The notes: a model not told the origin generated them from the sequence alone. Shown: positions 1 through 9,268, counted from the first letter of the stretch. The stretch is DNA of 64,000 nucleotides from Comamonas sp. lk (GCA_945860595.1 CAMAQV010000002.1:1-64000), one strand, 5' to 3'. Program-made: numbers and translations.

Positions 1-1455
1 GTCTTGCTCTCCAGCGTGATCCGGGCACAAATCGAGACCCTGTTCCCTGGGCGCAAGATGCTGGAGTTTTCACAGTTCCGGGTGACCCGCAATTCGGATC
101 TGGCCGTCGATGAAAACGATGTGGACAATCTGCGTACCGCTTTGCGCGAGGGGCTGGTGCACCGCAATTTCGGCCAAGCGGTGCGCCTGGAGGTGTCGGC
201 CGAATGCTCCAAGACCCTGAGCGAATTCCTGCTCAAGCAGTTCAACTTGCCGGCCAGCGCCGCGTACCACGCCCATGGCCCAGTCAATCTGGTGCGGCTG
301 AGCCAGCTGATCGATTTGGCCGAACGGCCTGCCTTGTGCTTCCCGGCCTACCAGCCGAATCGCGCGCATGGGCAGCATGGATCAGCGTCCATGTTGTCCC
401 GTTTGCAAAAAGGTGATGTGCTAGTCCACCAGCCCTTTGAACGCTTTGACCTGCTACTGGAATTTTTGCGCGAAGCGGTGCATGACCCGCAGGTGCTGGC
501 GATCAAGCAAACGATTTACCGCACCGGGTCCGATCCGCAGATGATGGATTTGCTGCGGGAGGCGGTGCGCCGGGGCAAAGAGGTGATGGTGGTTGTCGAG
601 TTGAAAGCTCGCTTTGATGAGGAAGCGAACATCAACTGGTCCGAGATGCTCGAGTCCATCGGTGCCCAGGTGGTCTATGGCGTAGTGGGTCTTAAAACCC
701 ACGCCAAGATGCTGTTGATCACCCGCCGGGAAGGACGCACCATGCGGCGCTACCTGCACCTGTCCACCGGCAACTACAACCCGCGCACCGCGCGTTTGTA
801 CACCGACATCAGCCATTTTACCGCCGACCCGGAGCTCACCAGGGACGCTGAGCAGGTGTTCTTGCATCTGGCAAGCCAAAGCAGGTTGCCGCGCATGCAG
901 AAAATGCTGGTGGCGCCCTTTTTTCTGCACAGCCAACTGCTGGCAAAAATCGGGGCACTCGGTGCCGGCGCGCGTGCGGGTAAGAGTGCGCGCATTGTCT
1001 TGAAAATGAATGCACTCACCGATGAGCTTTTGATCCGCAGCCTGATCAGGGCCGGTCAATACGGTGTCAAGATCGATTTGCTGGTGCGCGGTGCCTGCAT
1101 GCTGCCGGCCCGATTGCCGGGCCAGACCGACAACATCCGCGTGCGCTCGGTGATTGGACGTTTTCTGGAGCATTCCCGGGTTTTTTACTGTCGTATGGGC
1201 GAGGTCGAGGAGCTGTACCTGTCCAGCGCCGATTGGATGAACCGCAAGATGGTTCGGCGGGTGGAAGTCTCCTGGCCGGTGACCAATCCCGCTTTGCGCC
1301 AACGCCTGGTCGATGAATGCCTGCTGGCCTATTTGCACGACGGGGTGGATGCCTGGGACATGCAAGCTGACGGCAGCTATCTGCCGGTGGGTAAAGAGGC
1401 GGGCGGTCACAGTGCGCAGCACGCTTTGATGATGCGCTACGGCGCTTTGTCTTGA
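1..1455 (+). CDS. ppk1: Polyphosphate kinase 1, C-terminal part (5' end outside window)
   Basis: This is the C-terminal two thirds of PPK1, the membrane-associated enzyme that reversibly transfers the ATP gamma-phosphate onto polyphosphate. The reading frame is open to the first base, and about 484 residues are visible of roughly 690 usual for the family, so the start lies to the left. The two family histidines are both present: the one in KTHAK (codon at 700-702), corresponding to the autophosphorylated residue in the E. coli enzyme, and the one in HLSTGNYN (codon at 757-759). The stop is followed closely by sixA. Exopolyphosphatase (near 10 kb) and the pst-pho regulon (from 11.6 kb) lie downstream, so polyphosphate synthesis, degradation and phosphate uptake are grouped here. 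Confidence 0.95.
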   Translation, partial: VLLSSVIRAQIETLFPGRKMLEFSQFRVTRNSDLAVDENDVDNLRTALREGLVHRNFGQAVRLEVSAECSKTLSEFLLKQFNLPASAAYHAHGPVNLVRLSQLIDLAERPALCFPAYQPNRAHGQHGSASMLSRLQKGDVLVHQPFERFDLLLEFLREAVHDPQVLAIKQTIYRTGSDPQMMDLLREAVRRGKEVMVVVELKARFDEEANINWSEMLESIGAQVVYGVVGLKTHAKMLLITRREGRTMRRYLHLSTGNYNPRTARLYTDISHFTADPELTRDAEQVFLHLASQSRLPRMQKMLVAPFFLHSQLLAKIGALGAGARAGKSARIVLKMNALTDELLIRSLIRAGQYGVKIDLLVRGACMLPARLPGQTDNIRVRSVIGRFLEHSRVFYCRMGEVEELYLSSADWMNRKMVRRVEVSWPVTNPALRQRLVDECLLAYLHDGVDAWDMQADGSYLPVGKEAGGHSAQHALMMRYGALS

Positions 1456-1469
1456 TCAACGGAGCAGCC

Positions 1470-1931
1470 ATGGACCTTGTTTTATGGCGGCATGCAGAGG
1501 CAGTGGAACGCGAAAGCATTCTAGAGGACTTGCATCGTGGTCTGACGCCCCGGGGCGAACGCCAAGCCGCGCGCATGGCAGCGTGGCTGGACCGGCATTT
1601 GCCCGAGGGTGCGCGCGTTTGGGTCAGTCCGGCGTTGCGCACACAGCAGACGGTTGTACCGCTGCAGCGCAAGTTCAAAACCGTACCCGCACTGGCACCT
1701 GACGCTGATGTGGACGCATTGCTGAACCTCGTGCAGTGGCCCCATGGCAAGGGCTGCCACCTGGTTGTGGGCCATCAGCCAAGCTTGGGTTTGACGCTGG
1801 CGCGCTTGCTGGGCACAGGCGCCGAAGAACTTGCGGTGAAAAAAGGCGCAGTCTGGTGGCTGCGCTTGCGTGAGCGCGAGTTCGGCCCGCACACCGCCGT
1901 GGTGAGTGTGCAGTCGCCCGACATGTTGTGA
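1470..1931 (+). CDS. sixA: Phosphohistidine phosphatase SixA
   Basis: A 153-residue protein of the histidine phosphatase superfamily, which removes phosphate from phosphohistidine in signalling proteins such as HPt domains. The N-terminal RHAEA signature carries the catalytic histidine, and a second conserved histidine is seen in VVGHQPS in the C-terminal half. Length matches SixA (about 150-160). The ATG at 1470 is chosen because it has a GGAGC ribosome site 5 bases upstream and puts the RHAEA motif at the usual place; a TTG at 1452 would add six residues. It starts 14 bases after ppk1 and is probably co-transcribed with it. Confidence 0.88.
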   Translation: MDLVLWRHAEAVERESILEDLHRGLTPRGERQAARMAAWLDRHLPEGARVWVSPALRTQQTVVPLQRKFKTVPALAPDADVDALLNLVQWPHGKGCHLVVGHQPSLGLTLARLLGTGAEELAVKKGAVWWLRLREREFGPHTAVVSVQSPDML

Positions 1932-1950
1932 GGGGCGCTTGCCCCTTATT
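1931..1950 (+). terminator. Weak hairpin after sixA
   Basis: AGGGGC and GCCCCT form a 6-bp stem with a GCTT loop starting at the last base of the sixA stop codon, followed by TATTC. The U tract is poor, so this is at best a weak terminator or a 3' end stabiliser for the ppk1-sixA transcript. Confidence 0.35.
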
Positions 1951-1993
1951 CACCTGACATAGGGTTTTCACGCGCCGCTGGTAAAAGCAGGGC

Positions 1994-3262
1994 ATGCCTG
2001 ATTCGCCCGACCGCAGCCCCCTGTTGGGCATCGCGTTTTACCGTGTGCTGGTGGTGCAGCTCTTGTCGACGCTGGCCGACAACGCCTTTCTGATTGTTGC
2101 CATCGCCCGCGTGATCGAGCTAGATGGAGCCGCTTGGCTGATACCCATTCTGAAAGTCAGTGCCACCTTTTTTTATGTGGCACTGGCACCCTTCGTCGGG
2201 CCGGTTGCCGATGCCTTTCAAAAAGGGCGGGTGATGCTGGCCTCTAACGCTTTCAAGTGCGGCGCGATCGCGCTCTTGCTTGTGGGCCTGGATCCGGTGC
2301 TGACGATTGGTCTGGCTGGCGTGGGCGCGGCTTTTTATGCGCCAGCCAAATATGGCTTGGTGACCGAGCTGGTGCCTGGTCCTGCCCTGGTGCGTGCCAA
2401 CGGCTACTTTGAGGCGGTTACCGTGAGTGCAGTGGTGTTTGGCGTGGTCTTGGGTGGTTTTCTGGTCAGCCCGGCCATGTCCGGTTTGGTGAACGGGGGC
2501 TGGATGCCAGGGCCAACTGGCGAGCCTTCCGCTTTGACAGCCGGTGTCTTGGTCGTGGTGGGTCTGCATGCCGGGGCCACGCTCTTGAGCGTGGGCTTGG
2601 CCGACAGCCGTGCCCGTTACGCGCCCAGGCCATGGCAACTGCTTGCTCTGTGGCGTTCGTTTTTACAGGAAAACCGAACCCTGTGGGGCGACGCCTTGGG
2701 CGGCCTTTCGCTCGCGGCGACCACCTTGCTCTGGGGTGTGGGCGCTACCCTGCAACTGGTGGTACTGCGCTGGGCCACCGAGGCGCTGGCGCTGCCTTTG
2801 AGCCAGGCTTCGTACTTGCAGGGCATGAGCGCGGTGGGCATTGTGGCTGGCGCGGCGCTGGCCAGTCGCTGGGTCAGCATGCGGCATGCGGCGCGCCTGT
2901 TGCCGATGGGCGTTGTGCTGGGTTTGTCCATCCCGCTGATGTTGTTTGTACATACCGTTACGGCGGCTGCCGTGCTTTTGGTTTGCGTGGGCGCCTTAGC
3001 CGGCTTCTTTGTGGTGCCCATGAACGCCCTGCTGCAGTTGCGCGGCTGCACCCTGTTGACGGCAGGGCGGTCGGTGGCGGTCCAGGGCTTCAACGAAAAC
3101 GCCGGTATTTTGTTGATGCTGATCCTGTACGCGCTGGCGACGTCGGCGGATATCAGCGTGTCTGCGCTGGTGCTGGCTTTTGGCGCAACCGTGAGCGCGA
3201 CCATGGGATTGGTCTGGTTTGCCAAACGCCGCTGTCTCCAACAAGCGCCACCGGGAGCTTGA
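1994..3262 (+). CDS. lplT: Lysophospholipid transporter LplT-like MFS permease
   Basis: A 422-residue, strongly hydrophobic protein with about 12 predicted membrane spans. The N-terminal LADNAFLIVA segment, the AFYAPAKYGLVTEL segment near residue 120 and the following RANGYFEA are characteristic of the LplT branch of the major facilitator superfamily, which flips lysophospholipids across the inner membrane for re-acylation. In E. coli lplT is followed by the acyltransferase gene aas; no aas follows here. Phosphatidylserine decarboxylase and a glycosyltransferase lie just downstream, which fits a membrane-lipid neighbourhood. Function is assigned from family features only. Confidence 0.8.
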   Translation: MPDSPDRSPLLGIAFYRVLVVQLLSTLADNAFLIVAIARVIELDGAAWLIPILKVSATFFYVALAPFVGPVADAFQKGRVMLASNAFKCGAIALLLVGLDPVLTIGLAGVGAAFYAPAKYGLVTELVPGPALVRANGYFEAVTVSAVVFGVVLGGFLVSPAMSGLVNGGWMPGPTGEPSALTAGVLVVVGLHAGATLLSVGLADSRARYAPRPWQLLALWRSFLQENRTLWGDALGGLSLAATTLLWGVGATLQLVVLRWATEALALPLSQASYLQGMSAVGIVAGAALASRWVSMRHAARLLPMGVVLGLSIPLMLFVHTVTAAAVLLVCVGALAGFFVVPMNALLQLRGCTLLTAGRSVAVQGFNENAGILLMLILYALATSADISVSALVLAFGATVSATMGLVWFAKRRCLQQAPPGA

Positions 3263-3311
3263 TCCGCGCAGTGCTTGCAGCTTGACCTGAGGTCATGGAA
3301 TATTCATCGAA

Positions 3312-3329
3312 AAGTCGCTAAAAAGTCAC
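3312..3329 (+). promoter_or_regulatory. Candidate Pho box ahead of the glycosyltransferase gene
   Basis: Two 7-base direct repeats, AAGTCGC and AAGTCAC, are separated by 4 bases (TAAA), the 7-4-7 layout of PhoB binding sites (consensus CTGTCAT per repeat). Each keeps GTC plus a terminal C. The site ends 23 bases before the start codon. The match is imperfect; the pst-phoBR regulon 8 kb downstream makes it worth noting. Confidence 0.35.
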
Positions 3330-3351
3330 CATAATTTTTTACGCTAGCGAC

Positions 3352-4587
3352 ATGGAAGATGACATCCTGATTGAGTCTTTTGAAGGCCGCTCGCCCAGCC
3401 TGCGCATCGCCGTCGTCACAGAAACCTTCCCACCCGAAGTCAACGGCGTGGCCATGACCTTGGGGCGCATCGTGCAAGGCCTGATTGCACGCGGCCACCT
3501 GGTGCAGGTAGTACGTCCCCGGCAGGCACGCGAAAGTGGTCTGATTCGGGAGGACATGGAGGAGGTCTTGGCGCGCGGCGCGGCCCTGCCCAATTACGGT
3601 GAACTGCGTTTTGGCTTGCCAGCCAAAAACCGGCTGGTGCGCCTCTGGACCGAGAAGCGGCCGGATGTCGTCCATGTGGTGACCGAAGGACCTTTGGGAT
3701 GGTCTGCAGTGGCAGCCGCCCGCAAAATGCACATCGCGGTCACCAGCTCTTTCCACACCAATTTCCACAGCTACTCCAGCCATTACGGCCTGGGTTTGCT
3801 CAAGCGCCCGATTGAAGGCTACCTGCGCAAACTGCACAACCGCACCATGGCGACCATGGTGCCGACGGCTGCGCTCGCCGATAGTCTTCAGCGCCGGGGC
3901 TACCAGAACCTGCGGGTGGTCTCGCGCGGCGTGGATCTGCATCAGTTCAGCCCGGCGCGCCGCTCCCAAAGCCTGCGGGCGGCATGGGGACTGGGCCCTA
4001 ATGATCTGGCGGTGCTCCACGTCGGTCGCATCGCCAAAGAGAAAAATGTGGGCCTGGTCTTGTCGGGCTTTCGCGCTCTGCAGGCGACGTACCCTCATGC
4101 GAAATTGGTGTTCGTCGGCGACGGACCGGCCCGTCAAGCGATTCAAGACGCCTGCCCGGAGGCCGTGTTTGCCGGTATGCGCCGGGGCGACGACCTGGGC
4201 GCGCACTACGCATCGGCCGATGTGTTCCTGTTCCCCAGCCTGACCGAAACCTACGGCAATGTGGTGCCAGAGGCTCTGGCCAGCGGTCTTGCTGTGGTGG
4301 CGTTTGCGTATGGGGCGGCCTTGGAGCTGATCCAAACCGGCGTCAACGGCGTATTGGTACGCGGTGACCAGGACGCCGATTTTCTGCAAGCAGTGCGCAC
4401 TCTGGCGATAGATCCAGCGGCGATGGCGCACATCCGCGGTGCGGCTGCCGGGAGTGTGGCGCACCTGGCCTGGGATCGCGTGTACGACAACTTCGTCGCG
4501 GTATTGCAGCAGGCGCTGGTGGCCAATGGACACAGCTTTACTGCGTCCGCGCCGCACTTTGTCGCGCTCAGCCAGCCCCATGCATAA
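3352..4587 (+). CDS. GT4-family glycosyltransferase (GT-B fold)
   Basis: A 411-residue glycosyltransferase. The N-terminal Rossmann domain begins with RIAVVTETFPPEVNG and holds the GRIVQGLIARGH segment. The C-terminal nucleotide-sugar domain has HVGRIAKEKN, FVGDGP and the family E-x7-E motif in ETYGNVVPEA. The protein resembles the bacterial group annotated as GDP-mannose-dependent alpha-mannosyltransferase or glycolipid glucosyl/mannosyltransferase; donor and acceptor cannot be fixed from sequence. Its 3' end overlaps the convergent psd gene by 20 bases. A Pho-box-like repeat precedes it, so a role in phosphate-starvation glycolipid synthesis is possible but unproven. Confidence 0.8.
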   Translation: MEDDILIESFEGRSPSLRIAVVTETFPPEVNGVAMTLGRIVQGLIARGHLVQVVRPRQARESGLIREDMEEVLARGAALPNYGELRFGLPAKNRLVRLWTEKRPDVVHVVTEGPLGWSAVAAARKMHIAVTSSFHTNFHSYSSHYGLGLLKRPIEGYLRKLHNRTMATMVPTAALADSLQRRGYQNLRVVSRGVDLHQFSPARRSQSLRAAWGLGPNDLAVLHVGRIAKEKNVGLVLSGFRALQATYPHAKLVFVGDGPARQAIQDACPEAVFAGMRRGDDLGAHYASADVFLFPSLTETYGNVVPEALASGLAVVAFAYGAALELIQTGVNGVLVRGDQDADFLQAVRTLAIDPAAMAHIRGAAAGSVAHLAWDRVYDNFVAVLQQALVANGHSFTASAPHFVALSQPHA

Positions 4588-5446
4588 GCGCCTGCCCCAT
4601 CTTCACCGGGCTACCGGTGTCCAGGTTTGAGGCCAGGCGAAAGCCCGGCGGCGCCAAGACCACGATGGTGGAACCATGTTGAAACCAGCCCATCTCCTGC
4701 CCCTTGGTGAACTGCGCGTCGCAGTCAATCGGGTTGGCTCCGTTGTAGCGCAGGTGGAACAGCACATCCAAAAAGTGCAGCCGGATGCTGGCCACCAGAA
4801 TCGCCGCGACCGGCACCAGCGCAATGGTCTGGCCTGCAAAAGGCCCGCTGTTCAGCCGTGTGCGCAAAAAGGCGCGCTCGTTCTTGCAAAACAGCTTTTC
4901 CACCCGCTTCAGCGCAATCGGGTTCACGTTCCAGGTGTCGCCGGAAAAATAGCGCACCCGCTCCACGGTGCAGTCGTGCGGCGCATGGAAGCGGTGGTAC
5001 ATGCTGGAGCTCAGGCGCAGTGTCACAAAGTAGCCCTGATGCCAGGCACTGGCGTCCTCATTCGCCCCGATCAAATCGGTCAGCGTGTAGGGAAAGCCTT
5101 TGGCTTGGAAAAGTTGCCCCGCCTCGATGCGCCCGTGCGCGCCCACAAAAGCGTCTACCGGGCTGCTCATCACTGCCGGGTCCATGTCGATGGGCCGCGC
5201 GCCGTCCTTGAGCTCGCGGGTAAAGCAGTCGTGCATGCTGGTGAAGCGGCTCTTCTTCGCTTCGCTGAGGTCCAGATCCGAGAAGTATTTCCAGATGGTG
5301 ATGGATGCGTCGCGTACCCACGGATGTTCGACTTTGCTGAAGCGCCCCATGAATTCGGTCAGCCATTTGCGCGGCAAGCGGTTGGTCAGCAGGAAGTTCA
5401 AGTCCTCCTGGTTCAGCAGATTTTTGATGGTTTGGCGGATCGTCAT
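4568..5446 (-). CDS. psd: Phosphatidylserine decarboxylase proenzyme
   Basis: Makes phosphatidylethanolamine from phosphatidylserine at the inner membrane. The 292-residue protein contains the family segments YHRFHAP (histidine of the proteolytic triad) and, near the C-terminus, FQHGSTIVVLAPPG. There the GST serine is the self-cleavage site that becomes the pyruvoyl cofactor. The start ATG at 5446 (MTIRQTIKNLL) gives the usual length; the frame stays open for 276 more bases upstream, but that part is low-complexity out-of-frame sequence overlapping the divergent aminotransferase gene. The two genes share a 44-base promoter region. The 3' end overlaps the convergent glycosyltransferase by 20 bases. 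Confidence 0.93.
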   Translation of the reverse strand: MTIRQTIKNLLNQEDLNFLLTNRLPRKWLTEFMGRFSKVEHPWVRDASITIWKYFSDLDLSEAKKSRFTSMHDCFTRELKDGARPIDMDPAVMSSPVDAFVGAHGRIEAGQLFQAKGFPYTLTDLIGANEDASAWHQGYFVTLRLSSSMYHRFHAPHDCTVERVRYFSGDTWNVNPIALKRVEKLFCKNERAFLRTRLNSGPFAGQTIALVPVAAILVASIRLHFLDVLFHLRYNGANPIDCDAQFTKGQEMGWFQHGSTIVVLAPPGFRLASNLDTGSPVKMGQALMHGAG

Positions 5447-5490
5447 GGCTTGGAATATTGAGAGATTACTGATTGATATGGAGAAACTGA

Positions 5491-7158
5491 ATGGATGAGC
5501 AACTGACAGCAAGCGCATTGGCGCTTTATGGGGTCGGCGCGGGAGCTGCGCTGTGGACGCTGAACAAAGCCCGGGCCCGGGTGCAATTGTCCCTGGCCAA
5601 GCACCCGGGGCTGGCGGGCCACCCGCGCACGGCGCGCCGGGTAGCGGCGCTCTTGCCCAGCTACACCTACGATGAAGAGCAGGCCTATGGCGTCGATGGT
5701 GCGCCGCCCGATGTGGTGGCACGCCGCCGGGCAGCCTTTGCCCGTTTGGTGCAAGAGTTCCAAACCCGCTACGCCAAGACCCTGCACGCCACCACCGATG
5801 TGGTGAGCGCGCTGTCGGACCTGCAGTTCATCAGCGCCTACCGCGTGCCCTTTCAGTTCAAAAAACTGGTGGGCAAGGGCTTGAAGATCGGATCCTTTGT
5901 AGCCTCTACGGAAGGTGTCACGGTCACTGATTTGGACGGCAACCGCTTTTTTGATCTCACCGGTTCCTACGGCGTGAACTTGTTGGGCAACGACTTTTAC
6001 AAGCGCAGCATTGAAGAGGGCGCGGCAATGGTGCGCGATCTCGGCCCGGTGCTCGGTGCTTACCACCCGGTTATGGCGGACAACCTGGAGCGCTTGAAGC
6101 GCATATCCGGTATGGAGGAGGTTTCCTTCCATATGTCGGGAACCGAGGCCGTGATGCAAGCCGTGCGGCTGTCGCGCTACCACAGCGGGCGCGACAAAGT
6201 GGTGCGCTTTTGTGGGTCCTACCATGGCTGGTGGGGTGATGTGCAGCCGGGCATCGGCAACCCCATGGCCGCGCGCGATACCTTTACCTTGTCCGAAATG
6301 GGCCAGGGCACTTTGCGGGTGCTGCGCAGCCGCAGCGACATCGCCTGCGTGCTGATCAACCCGCTGCAGGCTTTGCACCCCAACGCCGCGGCACCCAGCG
6401 ATTCCAGCCTGCTGGACAGCTCGCGCAAGGCGCACTTCGACCGTGCAGCCTATACGGCGTGGTTGCGCGAGCTGCGCGAGATTTGCACTGCGCGCGGTAT
6501 TGCGCTGATCTTTGATGAAGTGTTCCTGGGCTTCCGTTTGGCCCCCGGTGGCGCGCAGGAATACTTCGGCGTGCAGGCCGATCTGGTGACCTATGGGAAA
6601 ACTCTGGGCGGCGGATTGCCGATTGGCGTTCTGTGCGGCAAGCGGGCTTGGATGCAGCGCTTTCGTGACGACTCTCCGGCGGATATTTGTTTTGCCCGCG
6701 GCACTTTCAATTCGCACCCTTATGTCATGGGTGCCATGAACGTGTTTTTGCGAGAAATCGAAACCCCCGCACGGCAGCAGATGTACGCCGCCTTGGATAC
6801 GGTGTGGCCGCAACGCGAGGCCTTGATGAACAGCCGATTGGCGCAGGCGGGCGCCCCGATACGGGTGGCCGCCATGTCTTCGGTCTGGACCGTTCTGTAC
6901 ACCCAGCCCGGTTGCTACAACTGGCTGTTCCAGCACTACCTGCGCCTGGAGGGCATCGCCCTGAGCTGGGTGGGTACCGGGCGCATCATCTTCAGCCTGA
7001 ACTACAGCGACGCCGACTTCGAAGAAGTGTGTGTGCGCTTTGTCCGGGCCTGGGCCAGCATGCAAGCAGATGGATGGTTCTGGGCGGATCCGGCAGTGAC
7101 CAACAAGCAGATCAAGCGCCGGGTGTTGCGGGAGATGCTGGCCGCCAAATTCAGCTGA
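5491..7158 (+). CDS. Class III (HemL-like) PLP aminotransferase with N-terminal membrane anchor
   Basis: A 555-residue PLP enzyme of the class III aminotransferase / glutamate-1-semialdehyde aminomutase family. The catalytic core shows the SGTEAVMQAVRLSR segment, SYHGWWGD, the FDEVFLGFR cofactor-binding aspartate and the Schiff-base lysine in TYGKTLGGGLPIG (about residue 370). It is over 100 residues longer than HemL. The extra N-terminus has a hydrophobic segment (residues 6-23) and a basic stretch that could anchor it to the membrane. The substrate is unknown. Being divergent from psd suggests amino-lipid metabolism, but this is inference; it is not the usual HemL of ALA synthesis. Confidence 0.75.
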   Translation: MDEQLTASALALYGVGAGAALWTLNKARARVQLSLAKHPGLAGHPRTARRVAALLPSYTYDEEQAYGVDGAPPDVVARRRAAFARLVQEFQTRYAKTLHATTDVVSALSDLQFISAYRVPFQFKKLVGKGLKIGSFVASTEGVTVTDLDGNRFFDLTGSYGVNLLGNDFYKRSIEEGAAMVRDLGPVLGAYHPVMADNLERLKRISGMEEVSFHMSGTEAVMQAVRLSRYHSGRDKVVRFCGSYHGWWGDVQPGIGNPMAARDTFTLSEMGQGTLRVLRSRSDIACVLINPLQALHPNAAAPSDSSLLDSSRKAHFDRAAYTAWLRELREICTARGIALIFDEVFLGFRLAPGGAQEYFGVQADLVTYGKTLGGGLPIGVLCGKRAWMQRFRDDSPADICFARGTFNSHPYVMGAMNVFLREIETPARQQMYAALDTVWPQREALMNSRLAQAGAPIRVAAMSSVWTVLYTQPGCYNWLFQHYLRLEGIALSWVGTGRIIFSLNYSDADFEEVCVRFVRAWASMQADGWFWADPAVTNKQIKRRVLREMLAAKFS

Positions 7159-7178
7159 CCGCCAGCCTTCGGGCATGG

Positions 7179-7208
7179 AAAAGGGGCCGCAAGCGGCCCC
7201 TTTTCTTT
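7179..7208. terminator. Bidirectional rho-independent terminator
   Basis: GGGGCCG and CGGCCCC form a 7-bp GC-only stem with a CAAG loop, flanked by AAAA on the left and TTTTCTTTT on the right. It lies between the convergent aminotransferase gene and the small membrane protein gene and could serve both strands. Confidence 0.85.
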
Positions 7209-7235
7209 TGACGGATAAGGTCAAAGCAGCCCGCC

Positions 7236-7868
7236 TCAGGCGTGGCGCATGCCGTGCTCTTCTTCCATCTGTGCCAGGTCACGTGGCTCGATCAACTCAC
7301 CGCGCATCAGGGCCAAGGGGGCCTTGTAGTACAGCTTGATGTCATGGAAAGGGTCGGTCAAGATTTTTGTCATCCAGACCAGACCGCTCATCACGTCTTT
7401 GATGAAGAACAAATGCACTGTGCGGAACAGCAAGCCTCCCACGCCAACCGCCAGCCACATCGTGCCGGTGTTACGCGCAAACGACTCCAGGTCGGTGTGT
7501 GGCTCCAACCAGCCTTGCAGGGCGGGGTCTACCAGCAAAACCAGAGGAGCAGCTGCCCAGATCACCATCAATACGACTTTGCGCTGCAGGTTGTAGCCAA
7601 CCTTGATGTCTTCCTTGTATTCGTGTGTGGCCTGGTTGACTTGGTCATAGCCCTTGGGCTCGAAGAAAAAATGACCCGACTGGCGGCTGGTCATGGACAC
7701 CAGCCAGGCGATCAAGGCTGCGATAGCCGGATCTGTGAACAGCATTGCATACGCGACTACAAAACTGATAGCGCTGATCAGATGCAGGGTCTGGTTGATG
7801 CGGCTGTGGTGGTAGTAGCGGTGGTCATCCCAGCGCTGAATGGCGAGTTGCTTGAAAAATTCGGTCAT
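7236..7868 (-). CDS. Uncharacterised membrane protein, DUF962/Mpo1-like
   Basis: A 210-residue protein with about four hydrophobic segments. The N-terminal half has YYHHSRINQTLHL followed by a membrane span and then GHFFFEP. This H..N...H plus GHxxFE pattern recalls the Mpo1-like (DUF962) family, whose yeast member is an Fe-dependent dioxygenase acting on 2-hydroxy fatty acids. The assignment is tentative because the rest of the protein is not recognised. The start at 7868 is preceded by a strong AAGGAGA ribosome site; the frame extends seven codons further without one. Confidence 0.5.
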   Translation of the reverse strand: MTEFFKQLAIQRWDDHRYYHHSRINQTLHLISAISFVVAYAMLFTDPAIAALIAWLVSMTSRQSGHFFFEPKGYDQVNQATHEYKEDIKVGYNLQRKVVLMVIWAAAPLVLLVDPALQGWLEPHTDLESFARNTGTMWLAVGVGGLLFRTVHLFFIKDVMSGLVWMTKILTDPFHDIKLYYKAPLALMRGELIEPRDLAQMEEEHGMRHA

Positions 7869-7945
7869 GCGGGTTCTCCTTCTGCCCACAATGTAGTCAC
7901 TTCGCGTTGCGTTTTCGTGACAAAAACGATGACGTTTTGGTGAAT

Positions 7946-9268
7946 TCAGCGCCCGATGGCCAGGTATTCAAAACCTTGTGAGCGCACCCACTGAGGGTCA
8001 TACAGGTTGCGACCGTCAAAGATCACCGGAGTTTTCAGGCTGGCTTTGATGTGGTCAAAGTCGGGGCTGCGGAACTCTTTCCATTCCGTGATGATGATGA
8101 GTGCATCGGCGCCTTGCAGGGCCAATTTTTGCGACTCCACCATGCGCAGACCCGGCTTTTCGCCGATCTCCGCGCGCGCGCTTTCCATAGCGACCGGGTC
8201 ATAGGCCGCGATGGTTGCGCCACAGGCCAGCAAGTCGGCGATCAGTGTCAGGCTGCTGGCCTGGCGCATGTCGTCCGTGTTGGCCTTGAATGCCAGGCCC
8301 CAGAGCGCAAAGTGTTTGCCGCGCAAATCGTCGCCAAAGCGCTTCTTGACCTTGTTGCCCAGCACATGCTTTTGCTGTGCGTTGGCCTCTTCAACCGCAT
8401 GCAGCACCTTGAGCTGCATGCCGGCTTTGTCCGACGCGGTTTTGATCAGGGCTTTGACATCCTTGGGAAAGCAGGAACCGCCATAACCCGCGCCTGCATA
8501 CAAGAAGTCATAGCCGATACGCGGATCGCTGCCGATGCCTTTGCGCACCTGCTCGATATCGGCACCCACCAACTCGGCCAGATTGGCCAGTTCGTTCATA
8601 AAGCTGATGCGGGTGGCCAGCATGGCGTTGGCCGCGTATTTGGTGAGTTCGGCACTGCGGATGTCCATGACAAACAAACGGTCGTGGTGGCGCTGAAATG
8701 GCGCATACAAGGCGCGCATATTCAGCTCGGCTTGTTGGTTGTCGCAGCCAATCACGATACGGCCCGGGCGCATGAAGTCCTCGATCGCTGCGCCTTCTTT
8801 CAGGAACTCGGGGTTGGACACCACGCTGAATGGCGTGCTCACCGCCCGTTTGGCCAACTCTTCTTCAATGACGCCGCGGACCATATCGGCGGTGCCAACC
8901 GGTACGGTGCTTTTATCGACGACGACTTTGTAGTCGGTCATGTACCGCCCGATGTTGCGGGCTGCTGCGGCCACGTATTGGGTATCCGCGCTGCCATCTT
9001 CCCCGGGGGGCGTACCCACGGCAATAAACTGGATGGTGCCGAAATGCGCAGCGGCCTCGAGATCGGTCGTGAAATGCAGCCGTCCGGCTTTCACGTTGCG
9101 CGCGACCATGTCGTCCAGGCCGGGCTCGTAAATCGGCAAACGCCCCTCGCGCAAGCCTGCAATTTTGTCTGCGTCCATATCCAGACACAGCACATCGTTG
9201 CCAACTTCAGCGAGGCAGGTGCCTGTGACCAAGCCGACATAACCGGTTCCGATAACAGTGATTTTCAT
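7946..9268 (-). CDS. ugd: UDP-glucose 6-dehydrogenase
   Basis: Oxidises UDP-glucose to UDP-glucuronate with two NAD+, supplying sugar for capsule, exopolysaccharide or LPS. The 440-residue protein starts with the NAD-binding [10 protein letters not shown] motif. It carries the central [12 protein letters not shown] segment and the catalytic cysteine in [16 protein letters not shown]. Length and order are those of the single-polypeptide bacterial enzyme. It lies between ppx and a small membrane protein gene on the same strand, with 36 bases to ppx, and could be read from an upstream promoter. Confidence 0.95.
   Translation of the reverse strand: MKITVIGTGYVGLVTGTCLAEVGNDVLCLDMDADKIAGLREGRLPIYEPGLDDMVARNVKAGRLHFTTDLEAAAHFGTIQFIAVGTPPGEDGSADTQYVAAAARNIGRYMTDYKVVVDKSTVPVGTADMVRGVIEEELAKRAVSTPFSVVSNPEFLKEGAAIEDFMRPGRIVIGCDNQQAELNMRALYAPFQRHHDRLFVMDIRSAELTKYAANAMLATRISFMNELANLAELVGADIEQVRKGIGSDPRIGYDFLYAGAGYGGSCFPKDVKALIKTASDKAGMQLKVLHAVEEANAQQKHVLGNKVKKRFGDDLRGKHFALWGLAFKANTDDMRQASSLTLIADLLACGATIAAYDPVAMESARAEIGEKPGLRMVESQKLALQGADALIIITEWKEFRSPDFDHIKASLKTPVIFDGRNLYDPQWVRSQGFEYLAIGR

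Noticed and set aside
3304..4581. 425-codon open frame antisense to the glycosyltransferase
   Set aside because: The plus-strand frame has clear GT-B motifs; the antisense product is Arg/His/Gln-rich with no motif.
5447..5722. N-terminal extension of psd
   Set aside because: The extra 92 residues lie antisense to the aminotransferase gene and look random; the family N-terminus is at 5446.
5443..7224. 593-codon open frame antisense to the aminotransferase
   Set aside because: The plus-strand protein has the PLP lysine and cofactor motifs; the antisense translation is low-complexity.
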